A DNA stretch of 52,198 nt, from the NCBI GenBank assembly GCA_030680415.1, contig JAUXVE010000028.1, positions 1-52,198 of the forward strand. The letters are read 5' to 3'. The position numbers and the translations under genes were made by a program. Under the pieces are notes generated by a model. That model was not told the DNA's origin. It did no database searches and worked only from the letters and a program-made list of their open reading frames with translations. This DNA is from Rubrivivax sp. (GTDB taxonomy: Bacteria > Pseudomonadota > Gammaproteobacteria > Burkholderiales > Burkholderiaceae_C). This document shows, piece by piece, positions 1-8,154 of the stretch. Numbering within the stretch: position 1 is the first letter of the stretch; each line of letters begins with the position of its first letter.

Positions 1-1
1 C

Positions 2-265
2 CGCACCGACGCCATCCTGACCGACATCATGCTGGCGCAGGACTTCCATGACCTGACCGGCCAGGTCGTGACCGCGGTCGTGGCGCTGGCCATCGACCTC
101 GAAGACAGCCTGGTCAAACTGCTGCTGCAGGCGGCGCCGGCGGAACTGGCGTCCACGCCCCACGCCGCCGTCCTGCACGGGCCCGTCGTCGACGCCGAAG
201 GGCGCCCGGACGTGGTGACCAACCAGGGCGAAGTCGACGACTTGCTGGCCAGTCTGGGCTTCTGA
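2..265 (+). CDS. cheZ: protein phosphatase CheZ, C-terminal part (5' end outside window)
   Basis: The open frame enters from the left edge and shows the last 87 residues. CheZ dephosphorylates CheY-P and so resets the flagellar motor signal in the cytoplasm. Two CheZ hallmarks are visible: the segment DFHDLTGQVV, matching the conserved DFQDLTGQ region of the four-helix bundle that carries the catalytic Gln, and the extreme C-terminus VDDLLASLGF, the CheY-binding tail. The first in-frame ATG here is internal; the real start is upstream of the window. Presence of cheZ implies a motile organism with a beta/gamma-proteobacterial chemotaxis system. The next gene starts 87 bases later and is unrelated, so this is probably the end of a chemotaxis operon. 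The identification is firm because both ends of the visible piece match the family. Confidence 0.93.
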   Translation, partial: RTDAILTDIMLAQDFHDLTGQVVTAVVALAIDLEDSLVKLLLQAAPAELASTPHAAVLHGPVVDAEGRPDVVTNQGEVDDLLASLGF

Positions 266-352
266 AGGCACTCCCGGCTGTCGTTGCCGCGCGCCGACCC
301 GCGCGCGCACAATGCCCCGATGCGGCGCTGGGCGGCCGCCCGGAGGTCAGGC

Positions 353-1222
353 ATGAAGTGGGAAGGCGAGGAACAGAGCAGCAACGTCGAGGACCGGCGC
401 GGCGCCGGTGGTGGCGGCGGCCCGCGCATCGGCGGCCGCGGCATCGGCATCGGCACCGTCGTGGTGGCGCTGCTGGCGGGCTGGGTCTTCGGCATCAACC
501 CGCTCACCGTGCTGGGGCTGCTCAGCGGTGGCGAGACGGCGCCCACGGTGTCGCAGGGGCCGGCGCCGCCGCCCCCGGCCGGGGACCGCGCCGCGGCCTT
601 CGCTTCGACGGTGCTGCGCGACACCGAACAGGTCTGGGGCCGGCTCTTCCAGGCCGCCGGCGGCACCTATCGCGAGCCGCGCATGGTGCTGTTTCGCGGC
701 GTCACGCCCACGGCCTGCGGCAGCGGGCAGTCGGCGATGGGGCCCTTCTACTGCCCGGGCGACGCCCGGCTCTACTTCGACCTCGATTTCTTCGACACCC
801 TGGCCCGCCGCATGGGCGCGCCGGGTGACTTCGCGCAGGCCTACGTCATCGCGCACGAGGTCGGCCACCATGTGCAGAACCTGATCGGCATCACCGACAA
901 GGTCGACGCCCGGCGCGGCCGCGTCTCGCAGGCGCAGATGAACGCGCTGTCGGTGCGCGTCGAACTGCAAGCCGACTGCCTGGCCGGCGTCTGGGCCCAC
1001 CATTCGCAAAAGGGCAAGGGCTGGCTCGAGCAAGGCGACATCGAGGAAGCCATGAACGCCGCGGCGCAGATCGGCGACGACAAGCTGCAGCGCCAGTCGC
1101 AGGGCACGGTGCGGCCCGAGAGCTTCACCCACGGCAGCAGCCAGCAGCGCATGAGCTGGTTCAAGCGCGGGCTGGACGCCGGCAGCCTGGCGCAGTGCAA
1201 CACTTTCGACTCCCCGCTGTAG
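353..1222 (+). CDS. ypfJ: YpfJ-family neutral zinc metallopeptidase
   Basis: This 289-residue protein belongs to the putative neutral zinc metallopeptidase family (Zn_peptidase, YpfJ). The N-terminus [16 protein letters not shown] is the family's typical opening. It is followed by a glycine-rich linker, one membrane helix at about residues 31-57, a proline-rich linker, and a periplasmic domain with the zinc motif HEVGHH at about residues 168-173. The ATG at 353 is chosen over upstream in-frame starts because it has GGAGG at 342-346 and gives the family N-terminus. Substrate and role are not established for the family. It stands alone, 13 bases before the CoA transferase. Confidence 0.9.
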   Translation: MKWEGEEQSSNVEDRRGAGGGGGPRIGGRGIGIGTVVVALLAGWVFGINPLTVLGLLSGGETAPTVSQGPAPPPPAGDRAAAFASTVLRDTEQVWGRLFQAAGGTYREPRMVLFRGVTPTACGSGQSAMGPFYCPGDARLYFDLDFFDTLARRMGAPGDFAQAYVIAHEVGHHVQNLIGITDKVDARRGRVSQAQMNALSVRVELQADCLAGVWAHHSQKGKGWLEQGDIEEAMNAAAQIGDDKLQRQSQGTVRPESFTHGSSQQRMSWFKRGLDAGSLAQCNTFDSPL

Positions 1223-1235
1223 GCGGCGCGCGGCC

Positions 1236-3170
1236 ATGAACCAGCCCGCGAACCGGCTCGAGCGCATGGCCAGCCTGCGCGCCGGCGGCAAGGGCAAGGT
1301 CGTCAGTGCCACCGAGGCGCTGGCGCTGGTGCGCGACGGCGACACCGTGGCCAGCAGCGGCTTCGTCGGCATCGGCTTTGCCGAGAACCTGGCGGTGGCG
1401 CTGGAGCAGCGCTTCCTGGCCACCGGTGCGCCGCGCGGCCTGACGCTGGTGTACGCTGCGGGGCAGGGCGACGGCAAGACGCGCGGCCTCAACCACCTCG
1501 GCCACGAAGGTCTGGTGGCGCGTGTCATCGGCGGCCACTGGGGGCTGGTGCCGGCGCTGCAGAAGCTGGCGGTGGACAACCGCATCGAGGCCTGGAACCT
1601 GCCGCAGGGCGTGATCTCGCACCTGTTTCGCGACATCGCCGGCGGCAAGCCCGGGCACCTGTCGCGCGTCGGCCTGGGCACCTTCGTCGACCCGCGCCAC
1701 GGCGGCGGCCGCATCAACGAGCGCACCAGGGAAGAACGGGTGCGGCTGATGGTCATCGACGGCGAGGAGTTCCTGTTCTACGAGGCCTTCCCGATCGACG
1801 TCGCGCTGATCCGCGCCACCACCGCCGACACCGAGGGCAACCTGACGATGGAGCGCGAAGCGCTGACGCTGGAGTCGCTGTCGATCGCGATGGCGGTGCG
1901 CAACAGCGGCGGCATCGTCATCGCGCAGGTCGAACGCGTCGCCGAGGCGTTTTCGCTGCACCCTCGCCAGGTCAAGATCCCCGGCGTGCTGGTGGACTGC
2001 GTGGTGGTCGCCGAGAAGCCCGAGTACCACCAGCAGACCTTTGCCGAACCCTACAGCGCGGCCTTTGCCGGCGAGCTGCGCGTGCCGGTGACCAGCCTCG
2101 TGCCGATGCCGCTGAACGACCGCAAGTTCATCGCCCGCCGCGCGGCGCTGGAGCTGCGGCCCAACGCGGTGGTCAACCTCGGCATCGGCATGCCCGAGAG
2201 CGTGGCCGCGGTGGCGGCCGAGGAGCGCGTGATCGACCTCATCACGCTCACCGCCGAGCCCGGCGTGATCGGCGGCATCCCGGCCGGCGGACTGAACTTC
2301 GGCGCCGCGGTCAACACCCAGGCCGTCATCGACCAGCCCTACCAGTTCGACTTCTACGACGGCGGCGGTCTGGACATCGCCTTCCTGGGCCTGGCGCAGG
2401 CCGACGCCGAAGGCAACGTCAACGTCAGCAGGTTCGGGCCGCGGCTGGCCGGTGCCGGCGGTTTCATCAACATCAGCCAAAACGCCAAGAAGGTCGTCTT
2501 CGTCGGGTCGTTCAGCGCCGGCGGGGCGATGAAGTTCGTGCGCGAGGTCGAACAGCGCACCTTCTCGGGCCGCGAGGCCTGGCGGCGCGGCCAGCCGGTG
2601 CTCTACGTCACCGAGCGCTGCGTGTTCGGGCTGCACGAACGCGGCATCGAGCTGCTGGAGGTGGCGCCGGGGCTGGACCTGGAGCGCGACATCCTGGCCG
2701 GCATGGCCTTCCGCCCCGTCGTCGACCGCGAGCCCGCCGTCATGGACGCCGGCCTCTTCGCCAACGCGCCGATGGGCCTGCGCGCCCGCCTGCTGCTGTT
2801 GCCGCTGGCCGACCGCTTCACCTACGACGCCGCCAGCCGCACCTTCTTCATCAACTTCGAACGCCTGAGCATCAGCACGCCCGACGACGTGGAAGCGGTG
2901 CGCCGCGAAGTGGAGCAACGCCTGGCGCCGCTGGGCCACAAGGTCTACGGCGTCGTGAACTACGACCACTTCGCGCTCGACCCGCAGGTGCAGGACGAGT
3001 GGGCGGCGATGGTGCGCGAACTGGTCGACCGCCACTACATCGACGTCGCCCGCTACACCACCAGCGGCTTCCTGCGCGCCAAGCTCGGGCCCGCGCTGGC
3101 GGCGCGCGGCGTGGCGCCGCACATCTTCGAGACGGCCGACGAGGCGCGGCGGGCGTTGCGCGGCGGCTGA
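1236..3170 (+). CDS. acyl-CoA:acetate/3-ketoacid CoA-transferase (fused alpha-beta, YdiF/Pct type)
   Basis: A 644-residue cytoplasmic enzyme with both halves of a family I CoA transferase in one chain. The alpha-like half is about residues 20-300 and the beta-like half about 305-640. The catalytic glutamate is expected in the TAEPGVIGG motif at about residue 341, where it would form the glutamyl-CoA thioester. The protein should move CoA between short-chain acids such as acetate, propionate, acetoacetate or lactate; the exact substrate cannot be read from sequence. Length and the fused layout match YdiF and propionate CoA-transferase rather than the two-subunit AtoDA type. It lies 13 bases after the metalloprotease gene and ends 25 bases before the oppositely oriented dehydratase, so it is probably independent of the sugar-acid island. 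Confidence 0.88.
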   Translation: MNQPANRLERMASLRAGGKGKVVSATEALALVRDGDTVASSGFVGIGFAENLAVALEQRFLATGAPRGLTLVYAAGQGDGKTRGLNHLGHEGLVARVIGGHWGLVPALQKLAVDNRIEAWNLPQGVISHLFRDIAGGKPGHLSRVGLGTFVDPRHGGGRINERTREERVRLMVIDGEEFLFYEAFPIDVALIRATTADTEGNLTMEREALTLESLSIAMAVRNSGGIVIAQVERVAEAFSLHPRQVKIPGVLVDCVVVAEKPEYHQQTFAEPYSAAFAGELRVPVTSLVPMPLNDRKFIARRAALELRPNAVVNLGIGMPESVAAVAAEERVIDLITLTAEPGVIGGIPAGGLNFGAAVNTQAVIDQPYQFDFYDGGGLDIAFLGLAQADAEGNVNVSRFGPRLAGAGGFINISQNAKKVVFVGSFSAGGAMKFVREVEQRTFSGREAWRRGQPVLYVTERCVFGLHERGIELLEVAPGLDLERDILAGMAFRPVVDREPAVMDAGLFANAPMGLRARLLLLPLADRFTYDAASRTFFINFERLSISTPDDVEAVRREVEQRLAPLGHKVYGVVNYDHFALDPQVQDEWAAMVRELVDRHYIDVARYTTSGFLRAKLGPALAARGVAPHIFETADEARRALRGG

Positions 3171-3195
3171 GGCCCCCGGCCCGTGCGGCACCGCC

Positions 3196-4734
3196 CTACA
3201 TCACCGCACCCAGCTGCCAGGGCACGAACTCGTTCTGCCCGTAGCCGTGCTGTTCGCTCTTGGTGGCGCGGCCCGAGGCCGTGGCCAGCATGAGGCGGAA
3301 GATGCGTTCGCCGGCATCGTCCACCGTCTCCAGCCCTTCGACGATGCCGCCGCAGTCGAGGTCGATGTCTTCCTGCTGCTTGAGCCACAGCGCCGTGTTG
3401 GTACCGAGCTTGAGCGACGGGCTCGGCGCGCAGCCGTAGGCCGAGCCGCGGCCGGTGGTGAAGCAGATCAGCTTGGCGCCGCCGGCCACCTGGCCGGTGG
3501 CCGAGACCGGGTCGTAGCCCGGCGTGTCCATGTAGACGAAGCCCCGTGTACTGACGCTTTCGGCGAACTGCAGCACGTCGACCAGGTTCGTGGTGCCGCT
3601 CTTGGCGATCGCACCCAGGCTCTTTTCCAGGATCGTCGTCAGGCCGCCGGCCTTGTTGCCGGCAGAGGGGTTGTTGTCCATCTTCATGCCGTTGCGCGCC
3701 GTGTAGGCTTCCCACCAGGCGATGCGCGCGCGCAGCTTGTCGGCCACCGCGGCGCTGACGGCGCGGCGCGTGAGCAGGTGTTCGCCGCCGTAGATCTCGG
3801 GGGTCTCGCTCAGGATGGCGGTGCCGCCGTGGCGCACCAGGCGGTCGACGGCAGCACCCAGTGCGGGGTTGGCGCTGATGCCGCTGTAGCCGTCGCTGCC
3901 ACCGCATTGCAGGCCCACCACCAGGTGGCTGGCCGGCACCGGCTCGCGTTTGACGCGGTTGGCGTCGGGCAACAGGCGCTTGATCTCCTCGATGCCGCGC
4001 GCCACGGTCCTGGCGGTGCCGCCGCTGTCCTGGATGTTGAAGGTGACGAGGTTCGCGCCTTCGTGCAGGCCTTCCTGCGCCACCAGGCCCTGGATCTGGT
4101 TCGTTTCGCAGCCCAGGCCGACCACCAGCACGGCGGCGAAGTTGGGGTGGCGCGCATAACCGCCGAGCGTGCGGCGCAGCACCTGCAGTTCCTCGCCGTC
4201 GCTGGCGGTGGCGCAGCCCATGCCGTGGGTCAGCGCGACGACGCCGTCGATGTTGGGAAAGTCGGCCAGCGCCCAATCTTCAGGCCTCAGCCGGACGTCG
4301 CGCCGGAAGTGGTCGGCGATGGCCCGTGCCGCGGTGGCCGAGCAGTTCACCGAGGTCAGCACGCCGATGTAGTTGCGCGTGGCGACACGACCGTCGGCAC
4401 GCACGATGCCGTCAAAGGTGGCCGGCTCGGCCACGTAGGCAGTAGGCACGGCCCCGGCGCCCGGCTCGTGCGTGCGTTCGAAGTCGCTGAAGGCGAGGTT
4501 GTGCGTATGCACGTGCTGGCCCGCCGCAATGGGCTGGGTGGCGGTGCCGATGATCTGGTTGTATCGCCGCACGGGCTCACCGGTGGCGATGGCCGTCGTG
4601 GCCACCTTGTGCCCAGGCGGCACCAGGCCGACGACGGTGATGCCCTCGTCCTCGATCACCGTACCGCCGAGCAGCTGCCGGCGCGCGATGGCGACGTTGT
4701 CGGCCGGGTGGATGCGGATGGCGGGGCTGCTCAT
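3196..4734 (-). CDS. UxaA-family (altronate/galactarate-type) sugar-acid dehydratase
   Basis: A 512-residue protein with the two-part UxaA layout: an N-terminal SAF-like domain (about residues 1-90, including GHKVATTAI) and a large C-terminal dehydratase domain with family stretches such as TRNYIGVLTSVNCSA, ALTHGMGCA, GLGCETNQ, GLQCGGSDG and TTGRGSAYGC. Family members remove water from a sugar acid to give a 2-keto-3-deoxy acid. The start ATG at 4734 is preceded by a GAGGAG-like site. It is the last leftward gene of the catabolic island, but a 0.7 kb repeat nest separates it from the hydrolase gene, so it may have its own promoter or have been separated by repeat insertion. D-altronate, L-fuconate or a pentonate are all possible substrates. 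The family call is secure and the substrate is not. Confidence 0.88.
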   Translation of the reverse strand: MSSPAIRIHPADNVAIARRQLLGGTVIEDEGITVVGLVPPGHKVATTAIATGEPVRRYNQIIGTATQPIAAGQHVHTHNLAFSDFERTHEPGAGAVPTAYVAEPATFDGIVRADGRVATRNYIGVLTSVNCSATAARAIADHFRRDVRLRPEDWALADFPNIDGVVALTHGMGCATASDGEELQVLRRTLGGYARHPNFAAVLVVGLGCETNQIQGLVAQEGLHEGANLVTFNIQDSGGTARTVARGIEEIKRLLPDANRVKREPVPASHLVVGLQCGGSDGYSGISANPALGAAVDRLVRHGGTAILSETPEIYGGEHLLTRRAVSAAVADKLRARIAWWEAYTARNGMKMDNNPSAGNKAGGLTTILEKSLGAIAKSGTTNLVDVLQFAESVSTRGFVYMDTPGYDPVSATGQVAGGAKLICFTTGRGSAYGCAPSPSLKLGTNTALWLKQQEDIDLDCGGIVEGLETVDDAGERIFRLMLATASGRATKSEQHGYGQNEFVPWQLGAVM

Positions 4735-4835
4735 GCTTCACTCCTCGGTGGCTGGGAAACGGAAGTCGGGCTGGTCAGGGGTCGCTGGCGGCTCGCGGCC
4801 CATTGCTGCCCTTGGTGGATGGCTGCTCTATGCGT

Positions 4836-4863
4836 CGCGGCAGGCGGTGCCCGGTGGGGGCGC
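4836..4863 (+). repeat. left arm of perfect 28-base inverted repeat (partner 5039-5066)
   Basis: This arm begins CGCGGCAGGCGGTGCC, and its exact reverse complement occupies 5039-5066. The arms are 175 bases apart and enclose the left copy of the 60-base element. Confidence 0.95.
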
Positions 4864-4920
4864 AGGCTGTGGCGGTCGGCGCTGGGCGCCGACTCCGCTG
4901 CGGTGCTCGGCCTGGGGTCG

Positions 4921-4980
4921 CGTCGCAGAACTCGCTTCGTTCGCTGCGCTCTCTACGCTCAAACACCTGCGACGAGTCAG
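4921..4980 (+). repeat. left arm of 60-base inverted repeat (partner 5200-5259)
   Basis: The arm reads through TCGCAGAACTCGCTTCGTTC and ends GACGAGTCAG. The reverse complement at 5200-5259 differs at a single base. The homology continues imperfectly outward into 4876-4920 and 5265-5312, so the full unit is at least about 105 bases. Confidence 0.95.
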
Positions 4981-5038
4981 TCTACGAAGCGCGCTGCGCG
5001 CGCCGACCCCAGGCCTGCGCTCCTCGCCGCCACAGACA

Positions 5039-5066
5039 GCGCCCCCACCGGGCACCGCCTGCCGCG
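5039..5066 (-). repeat. right arm of perfect 28-base inverted repeat (partner 4836-4863)
   Basis: Exact reverse complement of 4836-4863. It lies between the two 60-base arms, so the two inverted pairs interleave rather than nest simply. Confidence 0.95.
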
Positions 5067-5199
5067 AGCCACCGGTTTTGGTTCTCGGCGCGAACAGCCA
5101 ACGCCTGCCTGCAAAGGTGCGTTCGGGCAGGACGTGGCGCGCCTGTGGAGCGCCGAGAAGCGCAGGGCTCGCGGCCTCGCGCGCAGCGCGAGTTGTCAT

Positions 5200-5259
5200 C
5201 TGACTCGTCGCAGGTGTCTGAGCGTAGAGAGCGCAGCGAACGAAGCGAGTTCTGCGACG
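5200..5259 (-). repeat. right arm of 60-base inverted repeat (partner 4921-4980)
   Basis: Matches the reverse complement of 4921-4980 at 59 of 60 bases. The near identity argues for recent duplication or ongoing gene conversion. Confidence 0.95.
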
Positions 5260-5455
5260 GGGCCGCGAGACCGAGCATCGCAGGGGAGTCGGCGCCCTGC
5301 GCCGACCGCTCCAGTGAAGCGCCGCGGCCTGCCCGGACGCGACTTTGCTGCGCCTATGCAGGTGCGCAACGAGGTATTCGAATGTCGGCAACGGGCCGAA
5401 AGCCGGCCCAAGATTGGCTGACCGTGCATCGCGCCCGCACACGTTCAGCTGTCGC

Positions 5456-6319
5456 TCAGCCGTCTATCAGCGCCGGATCCCATGCGTGCACCGTCTGTTT
5501 CTGCTCACCCAGCTTTTCGATGCCGAGCTGCATCACGTCGCCGGGCTTCAGGAAGACCGGGCTGGGCTTCACGCCCATGCCCACGCCGGGTGGGGTACCG
5601 GTGGTGATGAGGTCGCCGGGGTTCAGCGTCATGAAGCGGCTGAGGTAGCTCACAAGCTGCGCCACGCCGAAGATCATCGTCTGCGTGTTGCCGTTCTGGT
5701 AGCGGTGGCCGTTGACTTCCAGCCACATGGCGAGCTGCTGCGGGTCGCCCACTTCGTCGGCCGTCACCAGCCACGGGCCCACCGGCCCGAAGGTGTCGCA
5801 GCCCTTGCCCTTGTCCCACTGGCCGCCGCGTTCGAGCTGGTATTCACGCTCGGAGATGTCGTTGACGACGCAGTAGCCTGCAACGCACGCCAGCGCGTCG
5901 GCCTCGGCGACGTAGCGCGCCCGCGTGCCGATGACGACACCGAGTTCCACCTCCCAGTCGGTCTTCACCGAACCCTGCGGCAGCACCACGGCATGGTTGC
6001 AGCCCACGGCGCTGTCCACCGTTTTCATGAACACGATGGGTTCCTTGGGGATGGGCATCTTCGATTCGGCCGCGTGGTCGGCGTAGTTCAGGCCGATGGC
6101 GATGAACTTGCTCATGCCCACCCAGGGCAACGCCAGCGTGTCTTGCGGCACCACCGGCAGGCTGGCCAGGTTCACGCCGCGCAGCCGCTCCAGTGCCGCA
6201 GGTGACAGGGTGGCCGCGGTGATGTCGTGCAACAGCGAGGACAGGTCGCGCACCTGGCCCTGGGCGTCGAGCAGGCCCGGCTTTTCCTGGCCCTTGGGGC
6301 CGTGTCGCAGCAGTTTCAT
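5456..6319 (-). CDS. FAH-family hydrolase, likely 2,4-diketo-3-deoxy-sugar-acid hydrolase
   Basis: A 287-residue fumarylacetoacetate-hydrolase-family protein. The metal-binding core is visible in DWEVELGVVIG, followed by VNDISERE, KGCDTFGPVGPWLVT and TTGTPPGVGMG. Such proteins are often annotated as ureidoglycolate lyase, but several act on 2,4-diketo-3-deoxy-L-fuconate or related diketo acids, giving pyruvate plus lactate or glycolate. The neighbour at 6335-7090 looks like the dehydrogenase that makes that diketo acid, and the genes are only 15 bases apart, which favours this role. The ATG at 6319 gives the usual family N-terminus. The domain is certain; the substrate is inferred from context. 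Confidence 0.88.
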   Translation of the reverse strand: MKLLRHGPKGQEKPGLLDAQGQVRDLSSLLHDITAATLSPAALERLRGVNLASLPVVPQDTLALPWVGMSKFIAIGLNYADHAAESKMPIPKEPIVFMKTVDSAVGCNHAVVLPQGSVKTDWEVELGVVIGTRARYVAEADALACVAGYCVVNDISEREYQLERGGQWDKGKGCDTFGPVGPWLVTADEVGDPQQLAMWLEVNGHRYQNGNTQTMIFGVAQLVSYLSRFMTLNPGDLITTGTPPGVGMGVKPSPVFLKPGDVMQLGIEKLGEQKQTVHAWDPALIDG

Positions 6320-6334
6320 GCTTGTTTCTCTTTC

Positions 6335-7090
6335 TTAGTTGGACCAGCCGCCGTCGATGATCTGCGCCGTGCCGGTGGTGAAGGTGGATTCGTCGCTGGC
6401 CAGGTAGACCGCGAGTGCTGCGATTTCGTCGACGCGGCCGACGCGGCCCATCGGCTGGCGCGCCACGAAGGCGGCCTCGACCTGCGCGATGGTCTGCCCG
6501 CTGGCCTGCGCCTGCGCCGCGATGCGCTCGCGCAGCGAGGGCGACTCGACGGTGCCGGGGCAGATGGCGTTGCAGCGTATGCCTTTGGTGATGAAGTCGG
6601 CAGCCACGGCCTTGGTCAGGCCGATCACCGCCGCCTTGGTCGTGCCGTAGACGAAGCGGTTGGGTGCGCCCTTGATGCTGCCGGCCACCGAGGCCATGTT
6701 GATGATCGAGCCTCCTGCGCGCGCCAACATGCCCGGCAGGAAGGCCTTGATGGTGCGGAACTGCGAGCGCACGTTCAACTCGAAGGCGAAGTCCCAATCG
6801 TCCTCGGAGCAGTCGAGCACGGTGCCGGCGTGTACGAAACCGGCGCCGTTGAAGAGCACGTCCACCGGCGTGTGCGCCGCGGCGGCGGCGCCGACTTCGG
6901 CCGCGTCGGTGACGTCCAGCCGTTGCACGGTGCAGCCGCATTCGGCGTGCAGCGATTCCAGCAGCGCGGCGTTGATGTCGGTGGCCACGACGCGTGCGCC
7001 TTCGCGCACGAAGGCCAGCGCCACGGCGCGCCCGATGCCCTGTCCGGCAGCGGTGATGAAAGCGGTCTTGCCTGCGAGTCTGTTGCTCAT
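6335..7090 (-). CDS. SDR, likely 2-keto-3-deoxy-L-fuconate (or pentonate) 4-dehydrogenase
   Basis: A 251-residue short-chain dehydrogenase with nucleotide motif TAAGQGIG, NGAG in place of the usual NNAG, and catalytic YGTTK. It carries stretches I associate with the 2-keto-3-deoxy-L-fuconate dehydrogenase/DHRS6-like subgroup, for example the unusual FNGAGFVHAGT segment and CPGTVESPSL. The expected reaction is NAD-dependent oxidation at C4 of a 2-keto-3-deoxy sugar acid to the 2,4-diketo acid, the substrate of the hydrolase 15 bases downstream. Upstream, the alcohol dehydrogenase gene ends 9 bases before this start, so translation is tightly operonic. The exact sugar acid is not determined. 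Confidence 0.85.
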   Translation of the reverse strand: MSNRLAGKTAFITAAGQGIGRAVALAFVREGARVVATDINAALLESLHAECGCTVQRLDVTDAAEVGAAAAAHTPVDVLFNGAGFVHAGTVLDCSEDDWDFAFELNVRSQFRTIKAFLPGMLARAGGSIINMASVAGSIKGAPNRFVYGTTKAAVIGLTKAVAADFITKGIRCNAICPGTVESPSLRERIAAQAQASGQTIAQVEAAFVARQPMGRVGRVDEIAALAVYLASDESTFTTGTAQIIDGGWSN

Positions 7091-7099
7091 GGTCTCACT

Positions 7100-8128
7100 T
7101 CATTCGGTCACGAGTTGAACTTTGGTGCTGCGCGACTTGTCCAGCGCCAGGTCGAAGGCTTCCTGCGAACGCGCCAGCGGCAGCTGCGCGCTGATCAGCG
7201 GCCGCACGTCGACGCGCCGCGTGCGTATCGCCTGCACTGCCCAGTCGAACTCGAGGTGGGCGCGAAAGGCGCCGCGGTAGTCGAGTTCACGCGCCATCAG
7301 GTTGTTGGCGGGGAAGGGGATCTCGGGCGGCAGCGTGCCGACCTGGACGATGCGCCCGCCGCGCCGGGTGGCCGCCAGACAAGTGCCCAGCGCCGCCGGG
7401 CTGCCCGCCGCTTCGATGGCCACGTCGGCGATGTCCGCCAGTTCCGCTGCCGGCAGCTGGTCGCTGCGGATCGTGCGGTCGGCGCCCACCGTGCGCGCGA
7501 TTTCCAGCGCGCGGTCGTTGATGTCGCAGCAGATCACGTGCGCGGCGCCAGCCAGGCGTGCCGCCATCACGCTCATGCAGCCGATGGTGCCGCCGCCGGT
7601 GACGAGCACGGTTTCGCCCAGCACCGGCCCGGCGCGGTGGATGGCGTGCAGGCCGATCGACAGCGGCTCGGCGCAGGCGATTTCGCCCAGGGTGATGTGG
7701 TCCTTGGTGATCGGTGTGAGTTGTCGCTCGCCCATCACGAAGCGCTCGCGGAACATGCCCTGGGCGTGCGGGAACACGCTGGCACTGCCCAGGAAGAACA
7801 TGCTGCGGCACAGGTTGCCGCGGCCGGCGCTGCAGTAGTCGCAACGGCCGCAGGGATGCGAGGGATTGATGGCCACCCGTTGGCCGGGTGACACGCGAGT
7901 GACTTCAGCACCGACTGCGACCACCACGCCAGACGCTTCGTGCCCCGGCACCAGCGGCTCGCGCACGACGAAGTTGCCGACGCGGCCGTGCTGGTAGTAG
8001 TGCAGGTCCGAGCCGCAGATGCCGCCGGCGCCCAGGCGCAGCAGCACGTCGTGTGTGCCCAGCGGCGGCGGTGTTTCTTGTTCCAGGCGCAGGTCGTGTG
8101 CGCCGTGGATCAGGCAGGCCAGGGACAT
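7100..8128 (-). CDS. zinc-dependent alcohol dehydrogenase, L-idonate 5-dehydrogenase-like
   Basis: A 342-residue medium-chain dehydrogenase. The catalytic zinc site is indicated by CGSDLHYY and PGHEASG, the structural zinc site by CGRCDYCSAGRGNLC, and the NAD-binding turn by GGGTIGC. The opening, with GGICGSDLHYYQHGRVG, resembles L-idonate 5-dehydrogenase, which oxidises L-idonate to 5-keto-D-gluconate. The open frame continues far upstream, but the ATG at 8128 is chosen because GAGGAGG precedes it and it gives the family N-terminus. A gluconate 5-dehydrogenase and a gluconokinase in the rightward arm supply the next two steps of the idonate route, supporting the call. A sorbitol- or threonine-dehydrogenase-like specificity remains possible. 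Confidence 0.85.
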   Translation of the reverse strand: MSLACLIHGAHDLRLEQETPPPLGTHDVLLRLGAGGICGSDLHYYQHGRVGNFVVREPLVPGHEASGVVVAVGAEVTRVSPGQRVAINPSHPCGRCDYCSAGRGNLCRSMFFLGSASVFPHAQGMFRERFVMGERQLTPITKDHITLGEIACAEPLSIGLHAIHRAGPVLGETVLVTGGGTIGCMSVMAARLAGAAHVICCDINDRALEIARTVGADRTIRSDQLPAAELADIADVAIEAAGSPAALGTCLAATRRGGRIVQVGTLPPEIPFPANNLMARELDYRGAFRAHLEFDWAVQAIRTRRVDVRPLISAQLPLARSQEAFDLALDKSRSTKVQLVTE

Positions 8129-8154
8129 GGGATGCGCCTCCTCGGTGCCGCCGC

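Larger units (their letters stand above)
4735..5455. repeat. gene-free 0.7 kb nest of inverted repeats between the UxaA-family and FAH-family genes
   Basis: No convincing gene lies here. Open frames exist on both strands, but they are frame readings of repeat sequence and match no family I recognise. The interval holds several long inverted pairs. Positions 4921-4980 and 5200-5259 are inverted copies matching at 59 of 60 bases. Positions 4836-4863 and 5039-5066 are a perfect 28-base inverted pair. Imperfect arms flank these: about 4876-4920 pairs with about 5265-5312, and about 5115-5140 pairs with about 5325-5346. The content suggests several copies of one dispersed palindromic element in opposite orientations. 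The family is not named here. Confidence 0.85.

Noticed and set aside
1161..3191. 676-codon open frame antisense to the CoA transferase
   Set aside because: Rich in His, Arg, Asp and Val with no recognisable domain. It mirrors the codon pattern of a clear enzyme gene on the other strand, as expected at this GC content.
3247..5421. 724-codon open frame antisense to the UxaA-family gene and running into the repeat nest
   Set aside because: Low-complexity shadow composition and no motif; it spans repeat sequence that cannot be a conserved protein end.
6227..7891. 554-codon open frame antisense to the SDR and alcohol dehydrogenase genes
   Set aside because: No family resemblance; both antisense genes have intact catalytic motifs and ribosome sites.
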